From positions 5,020,668-5,084,667 of the forward strand of contig NC_079519.1 of the NCBI RefSeq assembly GCF_000801105.2: 64,000 nt of DNA, given 5' to 3'. The notes below the pieces were generated by a model. That model was not told the origin of the DNA. It worked only from the letters and a program-made list of their open reading frames with translations, and made no database searches. This DNA comes from Raphanus sativus. Lineage: Eukaryota > Streptophyta > Magnoliopsida > Brassicales > Brassicaceae. The position numbers were made by a program, and so were the translations under genes. Positions 52,098 through 62,302 of this stretch are shown here, piece after piece; position 1 is the first letter of the stretch, and the number at the start of each line of letters is the position of its first letter.

Positions 52098-54311
52098 ATG
52101 GCAGAAGAATCGTTTTGGTTCGTCTCTGTTTCTACATCAACAACATTTCTTGCCTTCGTCATCATCTTCTTTCTCGTGGGAATAACAAGAAGAAAGAGAA
52201 GAGAGCCTCACAGTCTGCCTCCAGGAAGCAGAGGATGGCCTTTGATAGGTGACACCTTCGCTTGGCTCAATGCCGTTTCCGGTTCTCATCCTTCCAGCTT
52301 CGTCGAGCAACAAGTCAAAAGGTTCTAACTTTGTCTCATTAAAGCTATGAACCCATCTTCTACGAAAGAAAAATCAAAACTTGCATTATGATAAGCTCTG
52401 TTTTGAAGTACTCTGTTTTACAATGCTCTGTTCTGAAATGCTTTGTTTTGGTATGCTCTGTTTTGTAATGCTCTGTTTTTGGATTAACAGGTACGGAAGG
52501 ATATTCTCGTGTAGCTTGTTTGGGAAGTGGGCAGTGGTATCAGCAGACCCGGTTTTTAACCGGTTCATAATGCAGAACGAAGGCAAGCTGTTCCAGTCTA
52601 GTTATCCAAAGTCTTTCAGGGATTTGGTCGGAAAAGATGGGATCATCACTGTCCACGGTGAACAGCAGAGACGCCTTCACTCAATCGCATCGAGCATGAT
52701 GCGTCAAGACCAGCTCAAGACCCATTTCCTTGAAGATATCCCCGCGGTTATGCTTCAGACATTGAGTAACTTCAAGGACGGTGAAGTCGTGCTTCTCCAA
52801 GATGTCTGCAGAAAGGCAAGTGGTTGAAAGTAGAACAAGCCTTGGGAACTGCTTGATAGCTTTCTGATCTTTTTTTTTTTGGTTCTATTCTTCAGGTTGC
52901 GATTCATCTTATGGTTAACCAACTTCTTGCAGTGTCAAGCGAATCAGAAGTCGATGAAATGTCTCAGCTTTTCTCTGATTTTGTTGATGGATGTCTCTCT
53001 GTTCCTATCAACCTGCCAGGCTTCACATACCACAAAGCCATGAAGGTAATGATCAGATAAAGAGAATCAATGTTCGGTTTCTTTGCGTTGGAGCTGGTTT
53101 GTTTGAGACTTTCTTTTTTTGTTTCTTGTTCAGGCAAGAAAGGAGATTATAAGGAAGATAAACAAGACGGTAGAGAAGCTGTTGCATAACAAAGAAGCAG
53201 ATACTGCTGGAAACGGTGTTCTTGGAAGGTTGCTTGAAGAAGAAAGCTTACCAAATGAATCCATGGCAGATTTCATCATCAATCTTATGTTTGCTGGAAA
53301 TGAAACAACCGCGAAAACAATGCTGTTTGCTGTTTACTTCCTCACTCACTGCCCTAAGGCCATGACCCAAATCCTGGTACTTACAAAAAAAAAGACAGAA
53401 CATCTTGGTTTGGTTCCTCTTGGTTCTCTGTTTTGATCACTTTCTGTAAATGAGCAGGAGGAACACGAGAAATTTGCGGGAGAAACGCTAACGTGGCAAG
53501 ACTACAAGACTATGGACTTCACTCAATGTGTAAGTCAAATCAAGAACCTCGAGAAACTCCCCTGCTTCTCATCTTAGATGCTAAAAGAACTAAAATGGAA
53601 ACTTTCTTGATTTCTCTCAAACAGGTAATAGATGAAACACTCAGGCTTGGTGGGATTGCAATATGGCTAATGAGAGAGGCTAAAGAAGATGTCTCATATC
53701 AAGGTTTGTGATAGCGTCTTTGTTTTATGGTACATGCACAGCAGAAACATGGACTAAAACTGAACTCTTTTCTTGCTCTGAGCAGATTACGTGATCCCCA
53801 AGGGATGCTTCGTGGTTCCGTTTCTCTCAGCAGTGCACTTAGACGAGAGCTATTACGAGGAAAGTCTTTCCTTCAATCCATGGCGGTGGCTTGACCCTGA
53901 AACTCAGGTTCTTTTTTGTCATTGAAACATTACATTACTTCATTGTGTCAACTTGTAAGCTAATATCCATATTGATCTGAATGTGTAGCAAAAGAGGAAT
54001 TGGAGAACGAGTCCTTACTATAGCCCATTTGGTGGAGGAACTCGGTTTTGTCCAGGAGCAGAACTCGCTCGCCTTCAGATAGCTCTCTTTCTACATTACT
54101 TCATCACTACATACAGGTCAGTCAGTGTACTTGGTCTGTCTGCTTCAGGGGTTTCTCTGTATAAATCTAACCCATCTGATTCGTCCTTGCTACATCTGTT
54201 AGGTGGACACAACTAAAGGAAGATCGTATCTCCTTCTTCCCTTCTGCTCGTCTAGTGAATGGATTCAAAATCCAGTTGAACAGACTGGAGAAAGATCCTC
54301 ATTGTCAATAA
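52098..54311 (+). CDS. CYP720A1: Cytochrome P450, CYP720A1-like (9 exons)
   Basis: Exons 52098-52321, 52491-52815, 52896-53045, 53134-53376, 53458-53529, 53625-53703, 53786-53907, 53989-54116 and 54203-54311 join to a 483-residue P450. An N-terminal membrane anchor (LAFVIIFFLVGI) is followed by the Pro-rich hinge (LPPGSRGWPLIG). Further along are the I-helix AGNETT (~287-292), ExxR in DETLR (~342-345), FNPWRW, and the haem loop FGGGTRFCPGAE with Cys ~426. It belongs to the CYP85 clan, whose members oxidise steroids, terpenoids or hormones at the ER; the substrate of CYP720 enzymes is not settled. Intron 2 uses a GC donor (AAAG|GCAAGT at 52816) with a normal AG acceptor. All other introns are GT-AG and the frame is intact, so the gene looks functional. 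Convergent with HDG11. Confidence 0.9.
52393..52480. repeat. ~17 bp tandem repeat in P450 intron 1
   Basis: About five copies of RTGCTCTGTTTTGWA-like units just upstream of the exon 2 acceptor. Confidence 0.8.
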
Positions 54312-56330
54312 TCAACTAAACCATATCTTCACCTCTGTAGATCTTTTTGTAATGATATGTATGTTTCACTGTAAAACGCAAGTGATTTTTGTTGTCATTA
54401 TTGTAAACTCCAGATTTGAAGAAAACTACAGAGCTAAGTAACTTACTAAACACACAGAACACTGGACTCTCTCTCTCTCTCTTTCCATAGTTTTGCATTG
54501 ACATAACACACGGAAACCATATGGTTTTGTAAATCATCTTCCTTCAATTCTCTGACTCAAACTCCAACAAACCCGTTTTGGTCAAAAGTGATTTTTGGTT
54601 GTCTTCCTCCTCCATTGTCTTTTATTGTTAGCCCATATTCAGGGCCCATCATAGCTCTTAGCCCAAAATCCACTTCTATTTTTTTATTGGGAATGGAATT
54701 TTTTTTCTTTTTGCTAAATTGTAAATATCATTTGATGAATAAAAGTTTGGTTTGGTTAAAGGTAAACTGCGCACAAGAATTTCTCTGACCACAACAACAC
54801 TTTTTGAACATCTGGATAAACCAAATGATAGCTTAAAGGTAAACTGCGCACAAGAATTTACATGGAGGTGGCAGCTATGGTTCCAAAACACCACAAGAAA
54901 AGGACCTCGAGCAAACAAAGCCAAAAACTAACTCGGTGGAAATGTTCAAGGGCGGACCCGACATGACATCGCTTGTGGCAAATCGATTCATTATTTGAAA
55001 ACAATTTCACCTATTTAATATTTAATAAATGCTAAGAATTTTTTTTTGGTATGTTTAGAAGAATGGAGAGAACTCATTAAATTTGCAAACAATATATACA
55101 ATAAATTTATTTTCATGTCACATTCACTTTTATTTATGTATCATCTACTCAATTTTAAATTCATACTATACATTTATGGGTTTCTTAATAAAAAAAAATT
55201 TCTTGATAAAGTTATGGCGTGGTGAAGGCGTGAAGCTAAGACCACCAGCTAATTCGAGTAATAATAATATCAATAGATAGAGAATAATTAGCTGATTAAT
55301 TTTTGTTTAAACTATTACTGAGAAAAAAAAGAGAATAGAAGCCTAGTCCTCTTAGACTAGTAACGTCAAGTATTCTTTATTGGCATGGTCCCTTATATAG
55401 ATAGAAAATACATTTACTACATATTGAATACATCAAAAACCCTACAAGGAAAAATTGTTCACAATTAAATACAAAACTGAACCAGCAATCTAAAACAATT
55501 TTTTGAAAATAAAAAATATATGTATTTGATAAATGATCATGAATAAATAAAAAATAAGCAAATCCCAAAAAAAAAACACAGAAAAACAAACCGCACGTTC
55601 GAAGTTTTTGTTTTGGTATATGCCCTTTTACAAAAAAAAAGGTTTTGTTTTGGTCCAAGAGACGTGACATGAATCTTCACCATGAGTTTGATCATCAGTT
55701 CTTCATAAACTACTCATTTAATAGAGGAGTGATGGGTTTTGGTCTGTACGAGAACAGATTCCATTAAAAGTGAAGTTTTGAACCAACCAGAAGTCATCAA
55801 CTTTGTCAGATTTCAGTTCATCGCCTAACCTCTTTTTCTTTCCGTCTCAACACCCATAACATTTAAATCAACCAACCAACCAACACACAAACTTCGATCA
55901 AAGAGAGAAGATTTAAAAGCAGAAACATACCATGTAAGTGAGAAGTGAACAAAGTTTAAAAGCTTTAACTGTAAGAAAACAAAAAAAACTTTGCAATAGA
56001 AGTCAATGCCCGAACCATACAAAGAAAGTCACAGTTGCATGGTGCGTTCTTGACTTCCAGTTTCTAACCAAAAAGATCAATAAATAAACAAAAACCTAAA
56101 ATCCATTAACTTTTTTAAGAAAAAAAAACAATAAACAAAGGGAGATGAATCCAGCTGGTTGTTTCATAAATGAGGTTTGTCCAAGAGTAGCACCAACAGA
56201 AGCAGAGCAGAACATTCGGAGTTAATGTTCTTTCTTCTTTCTCTCTCTCTGGCATTGAAGGCAAAGTAGAAGAGTTTAATTCTCTCCTCTGTTCCATCAT
56301 TGAAGAGAAAGAGCCTTTAATGGTGTTGTA
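54312..56330. other. Convergent intergenic region, CYP720A1 / HDG11
   Basis: Includes 3' flanks of both genes. Features are a (CT)n stretch at 54467-54483 and a 24-bp direct repeat (AAGGTAAACTGCGCACAAGA core at ~54760 and ~54837). The rest is AT-rich with no supported gene. Confidence 0.6.
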
Positions 56331-57656
56331 TCAAGCTGTAGTTGAACCACTAGGACAGTTGTTCAACCCCGTTTTAATTTGCTGCACAGTGGTTCCAATC
56401 AAGTTATTAACCGTCTCCACCGACTCCATATTCAGTTTTGCCGACGGTAAGTTGCTAACCATTATCTGAAACCCAACTGTTATCAACGACCCTCCTCCAC
56501 CACCAGCAAAACCGCTTGACGTTGAGGCTCCTCCTCCTCCTTGCTCGCCGCTACTGTGGTTTCCGTCTGGTGAGATTGCGAAACCTGAGGACAAGAGGGG
56601 GATGTAAGAAGTATCATCACCGCTCATTGCGATGTTGAGTGCTGATAAATCCACTGGACTGTACACCACTAGAGCTCCTGATGAGTCTATTGATGTTTCT
56701 TGTAGAATCAACATGTTGTTACTCTGTGATGCATTTGATGCCTAAAAAAAACAAATCTCATTTAGCTAAGAAACAAAGAATCATGCAGACATGTTGAGAA
56801 AGAAGTAGAGGCTTTTTACACGTAGAACAGATACGCAGCAACCAGGATGTGATCCGTTTGCAATGTGAGCAACTTCTTGCACTGCGTTTCTATTTGAAAG
56901 AACATCCCACTAATAATACACCAAACACCAAAAGATAATATTATCAACAACATAGTAGTAGATGGATTACTCTTATTCACTGATGAAAGTTGTGTGTTGT
57001 TACCTGAGGACGTGTTCTTTCGTCTTTGAGGAAGTTGAAGACGTTTTGAGGAGAGTTTGGGAGCCAGAAGGTGGTAGCTGCAGAGAGGATAGTGCCGTTT
57101 GGTTCGGGGCTCTTGTGTGCAGTCACGCGGACTCCAACTTCGTTCAGTTCAGCAACAATGGTTGAGTGAGTGTTGTTAGATCTGCTGACACTTATACAGT
57201 AGTTGCTGACCATTCTATGAGCAAGTCTCATCATGCTTCTCTTCCCTTCCGGCGATGGAATCACTGAAAAAATGTTGCTCAAAAAAAGTTTAATTGGGCT
57301 TTCAAAAACTAGATTAACTTCTAAAAATCGGTCTAGGCGGCAAATCAGGTAAAACCGAAACTATTTTAAAAAATATTCTTCAACTAAATCAAAAATTATA
57401 TTCTCTATAAAGCGCTTAGCTACTGCCTAGCAATTTTTTTGAACATTCATTTACCTCCGCCGAGATCACGAGATGAAGTTGCTGGTGCTAACAGAGAGGC
57501 AAATCTTTCACACATTCTCTGTAGAGTAGTAACCCATCTCTCAGCTCCAAAAGCAACCCCTTGGTGAATTATCTCTCTGTACAGCTCATGAGTTGGTTCT
57601 TTTTCTTCAGTTTCAACATGTTCAACCCAAGTAACCTATTAAGACAAAATCATCAA

Positions 57657-57697
<41 letters not shown>

Positions 57698-59376
57698 TGC
57701 TAAACATGAAACATAAGTTAAGTAGAGAGCAGAAAAAAAAAAAAAAACCTTGGAATATCCATTAGGCATGTCCTGAATCAAGCATCCAGAAGGAAACTTA
57801 TAGGAGTGAGATTGAGACACAAACTGTGGAAGATGATATGAGACATTTACAACTATCCAGCTTCCTTGTTCAATCATCTGACAGTAACGTAGCTCGCAGA
57901 ACTCGCGTGTTGCTACCAATGGAGAAAGCACTTCTAATTCTTCATACATCTAAAACACACACCAAACAAAGCAGAGTTCTTAATCTATATGAGGAAACTA
58001 GAGATCCCTAATGAAGTAGAAGAGTGCTATCAGTTTCTTTTTTTTTTTACCAAATGCAAAGCACCCTCATAGGTACCACCCATTCCTGAAGAAACAACTG
58101 CAAGTGTTTTAGACGATGCAACTATACAAGGAAAGAGCTCTCCCCATTTGACCTGTAAACACACACAAAAAAAAACTTCATCTCAAAATGATGCCACCAT
58201 GGTGTAATGAGGGGGAGGATGGATGTTTCAGTTAACTTACACAATCCATGAACATGTCGACAAGTGACATAGCATTCATGAAAACAATACCAGAAGACCT
58301 AGACGCCTCGGTTCTAAGGTTATGGTTCTTCCCTCGGTTACCTGATCTTGGAAAAAGATTCTCATAGCTTCCGAGATTGAGAACCTCTCTGCCGCCGCCA
58401 GCTCTAGTCCAGAGAGGTTCGTTTGTGTTAAAAAGCCTAAGCAATTCTTGGGTCGCAGTCAGAGCAATGTCGTTCATAAGAGGCTTGTCCATGTCTGATA
58501 TAGTAGCCAAGTTAGGCGGCTGAGAATGCATAGAAGAACTCCCTGGAAGAAGATCAAAATCAAGTGAAGGAGCAGTGATGGACAGATCCAAAGGTGAGAT
58601 GTGGAGTGGATGATGTAGCGTTGAGAGGTGGGAGGAGATTGGTCTTCCCATGTACTTTGATGCAACCGTTGACATTCTTTCAAGCTGTGCAAAAAAAAAA
58701 AACAAAAAAGGATTTAGATTTTGAAATTGAAACTGAATCATCATAATTGAACAAAGCAAAAACAAAACAAAACCTCGTCTCTAAGATGTGCGTTTTCAAT
58801 GCGGAGCTTATGTTCATCGAAGTAAGGGTCTTCAGTAACGGGAGGACCTCCACAGTTAGGGCATATAGTATGCTTGAGAGCTTCTCTAATGGCTATGTTC
58901 TCGCAACGAATCTTGTCGTTCTCTGCCTTTAGTGCATTGTTATCTGCTCTCTCGTGTTGCGCCTACAAGAGAGACAGAGGATTCAGACAACATTTTAATC
59001 ACAAAAGAGAGAGAGATGTTAAGAGAACAGAACCTTAAGCTGAGTTCTTCTGTTCTGGAACCAGAACTTGATTTGTCTTGGAGCTAAGCCCAATTCTCTG
59101 CTAAGTTGGTTCCTCTGCTTATCATCTGGATGAGGACACTCCTTGAAACTCCTGCAAAAGACTCAAACCATTATAATAATTAAGAGTGTCTGAATCAAAA
59201 AAAAAAAGAAAGAAAAGAAATTACGATTCAAGTCGTTGAATCTGTTGAGCGGTGTGACGATGGTAACGTTTCTTCTTCCTGTCAGTTTCAGTGCCGTCGT
59301 GATGTTGGCTACTACCACCACCACCACCGTCTCCTCCGCCGCTTCCACTTCCACCGACGCCGCCGACGAAACTCAT
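56331..59376 (-). CDS. HDG11: HD-ZIP class IV transcription factor HDG11 (10 exons)
   Basis: Exons on the minus strand: 59225-59376, 59034-59151, 58774-58962, 58241-58684, 58051-58152, 57749-57949, 57455-57635, 57004-57263, 56820-56909 and 56331-56741. Together they encode 715 residues, close to the ~722 of Arabidopsis HDG11. A Gly/Ser-rich start ([17 protein letters not shown]) is followed by the homeodomain (~33-90, [17 protein letters not shown] to [12 protein letters not shown]). The class IV leucine zipper is interrupted by a CPNCGG loop (~124). A START domain (~222-450) precedes the SAD region, including [20 protein letters not shown]11 is a nuclear regulator of epidermal and trichome cell fate that binds L1-box-type sites, and increases drought tolerance when over-expressed. 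All introns are GT-AG and no lesion is visible. Confidence 0.94.
57657..57697. repeat. (AT)n(AG)n microsatellite in HDG11 intron 6
   Basis: ATATATATATATATATAG followed by AGAGAGAGAGAGAGAGAG in the intron between exons ending at 57749 and starting at 57635. Confidence 0.92.
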
Positions 59377-60867
59377 CTTTTTTTTTATTATTACAAAACG
59401 TCGAGACAAAAGAAGAGAACAGTCAAACAGTATGTCTGAAAAAAAAAACTTTTCTTTTTTTCTCTCTCTCTTTTTTCAACCCAACCACAGAGTGTTAATG
59501 GTCCATTTACACCACTGTCGCCATTAACGCAGACCCAGTAGTAGTAGTAGAGAAGAGAGAACAACAACAACAACACATAAAAAGGTTCGAACTTTTCTAA
59601 AACCCACGAAGGGAAAAAAAAGAGATTAAAAGAAAAAGAAAAAAAAAACGAAACGAAACGGAAGAGAAGAGAATCTGGAAAGAAAGATGCAGAGGCGATG
59701 ATTACGGGAGGTGAAAAGAGTTTTTGATTTTTTAGGCAATAAATAATTGATTTTTAAGCCGTAAAGATGTCTCCTTTTAGATTATTATTCTACAGAGCCA
59801 CCCTATAGACAGATAGAGAGAGCTGATCTATCTCTCTAAGCTTACTGTTTTTTTTCTTCTCCTAAACCCTTTTTCTGCACATTCATTACAGATTCCAAAG
59901 TCCCTCTCTTTCCCTCTTTAATTGGACAGATGAAGAGAGAGAGTTTTAAAGTCTCTACTGCTCTTTACCATTACTGCTAAGCACTAACTCTCTCACCATA
60001 CTTGGGGGCAACAAGGCAAGGAAAGAGAGAGAGAGAGAAGAATGGGAGGAGCCGAACCAACTTTCTTCTCTCTCTGTCCACAACTAACTAACTCTCTTTG
60101 ATTTTAGGACCGAAAGAGAGAGGAGATGGGGTTTATCTCCGGCGAGAGGGTTAATCGACGTTTGGTTGGATTTAAAGGAGGAGACTTTATCCACTTTCTC
60201 GCGTCCGTATAATGACAAAAATCAACTTTTTATCGGGGTCTTGTGCTCTCCTCGCTCATCTCATCATCTTCTTTTTTCTTCTCTTCTTTTTAACTTCCAG
60301 ATTCCAATAATATTTTTCCCACTTTTAAAACAACTGAAAATTTAATTTTTAAAAGGTTTTTTTTTAAATATATCTAGAAAGGAAAATGATAAATTATGTA
60401 TTTAGACAATTTTATATCTATGTAATTTTCTTCCGTATTTCACTTTTTATTGTATAAATATAGTGAACAAGGATTGAAGTCTATTTGTATTTAAGAAAAC
60501 AAAACAAATTGTATAGTATTATATTAAACAAAATTGATAACCATAAAGATTATTTACTGAATATAATGAATGTGTAAATGTTGCACTAATTTATGCTTTT
60601 TGTGTTAAGTTAATATATCTATCTTATTGATGTGTTACCTGATTTAAACCCACCATCTTTATTCAGCAACATCACACGTTTTTCAAAATCTTTTCCAATT
60701 TGGTCTGTTTTAATATTAAAATCTTAAACACCAGTTCTTACAGATTCTTTACATAATCATGTCTGATTATAATTATAATTAAAGATAAATTTGGTAAGTG
60801 TATGCAAAAATTTCGTCTGTCCTATTTAAACATGTTTTTTTAAAACATGTTCCATACCGTTCAATTC
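59377..60867. promoter_or_regulatory. HDG11 leader and promoter region
   Basis: 59377-60240 is rich in GAGA/CTCT and poly(T) stretches typical of a plant 5' leader and core promoter. 60300-60867 is AT-rich with no feature I can name. No L1-box (TAAATGYA) was noticed on a visual check. Confidence 0.55.
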
Positions 60868-61360
60868 GGGCTTATTGCAAAAGTGACTCAAAACTTGAAG
60901 TCAAACACAAAACTAACCTTTTTTTTTGACTCATTTTTTTTTTGAGTTTTTAACCCCACATCTGCATTTTATCTACGAAAATGCCATTAACCTTTTTTTT
61001 TTTTTCCCGAAAATGGCTTCTTTACTGTCTCAACCACATTTTCTTCAAGTATTTACAATATTGCCACTACCATGAATAGTGGGAACAACCTTGTACGAAC
61101 TGTTTGGAGCTTTTAATGCCCTTTAATGCACGTAAATCTCTTAACACTCTCTCTGTTTCAATTGTTATGAACTAAAAACAACATTTCTTTCACTTTCTCT
61201 CCATATTCATCCAAAAAACTCAAGCTTTTGATTCAAAATATGGGCGATGGTTGACAGAGCCATATTTCTTTCGTTTTGACTTACGGTTGCTTTCGTTTGA
61301 GGTTCTGGGTGGTTGGAGAAGACCCTGTGTGCAAACGAAGTCATCTCACCTAGTTTAAGG

Positions 61361-62302
61361 TACGAATTTGAATTTTTTTCAAAATCTGTTCGCGTAGAAG
61401 ACTTACAAGTAAGTCTTCTGTATGTAGAAGACTTACTGCTGAGTCTTCTGGTCAAACGGACGACTTAAACTAAGTCGTCCAGCTTTGTTTGTTGAAAATA
61501 AAAACTCCAGACGACTTATATATAAGTCGTCTATGAGAAACATGCTAGTTTTGCATTTGACCGAATCGTGTCAGATCTTTGACTATTTCTGGACGACTTA
61601 TAATTCAGTCGTCTCTGGGAAAGTTAAAATTTCAATATTTTATTAAACTAGACGACTTACGTGTAAGTCGTCTTAGGTTAGTTTTGTAGTTGAAAAATAA
61701 AACTTCATAATTTAACTTTTACCAGACGACATAATATAAAGTCGTCCCGTCAGAAGACTTAATTTAAAGTCGTCCGGGGAAAGCAAAGTCGTCCAGAATT
61801 TTTCCCAATTTTCTGGTCAAACCTTGCTTATCCCGGACGACCTTAAATTAAGTCGTCTAGCTGGACGACTTTTAGTTAAGTCGTCTGGAGAAAGTTAAAT
61901 TTCAAGTTTTATTTTTCAATTACAAAACTAACCTAGGACGACTTACATGTAAGTCGTCTAGTTTGAATAAAATATTGAAATTTTTACTTTCCAGAGACGA
62001 CTGAATTATAAGTCGTCCAGAAATAGTCAAAGATCTGACACGATTCGGTCAAATGCAAAACTAGCCCGTTTCTCGTAGACGACTTATATATAAGTCGTCT
62101 GAATTTTTTTTTTTAACAAACAAAGCCGGACGACTTAGAATTAAGTCGTCCCTTTTAATTTTCAATTGCAAAAGTGACCTCTTTAGACGACTTACCTTTA
62201 AGTCTTCTGGACGACTTAATTATAAGTCGTCTGCGATAATGTTTATTGAACTTCTTCATTTTCTCTATGTTTACTAATGTGTTTTATTTTGAATATTTGC
62301 AG
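61361..62302 (+). other. Probable 5'-leader intron of the MULE transposase
   Basis: TTTAAG|GTACGA at 61361 and TTTGCAG at 62296-62302 make good splice sites, the latter directly abutting the ATG. The intron contains the AAGTCGTC palindrome array. Confidence 0.5.
61459..62153. repeat. Near-perfect ~690 bp inverted repeat of AAGTCGTC palindromes
   Basis: The left arm (61459 to ~61787) is the reverse complement of the right arm (~61824 to 62153), centred at 61806 with a ~36 bp loop. For example, GGTTAGTTTTGTAGTTGAAA on the left pairs with TTTCAATTACAAAACTAACC-like sequence on the right, and GACCGAATCGTGTCAGATCT with AGATCTGACACGATTCGGTC. Each arm also holds several small palindromes of the form GACGACTTA(N)TAAGTCGTC, about two dozen half-sites in all, extending outward to 61398 and 62240. 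Confidence 0.93.
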
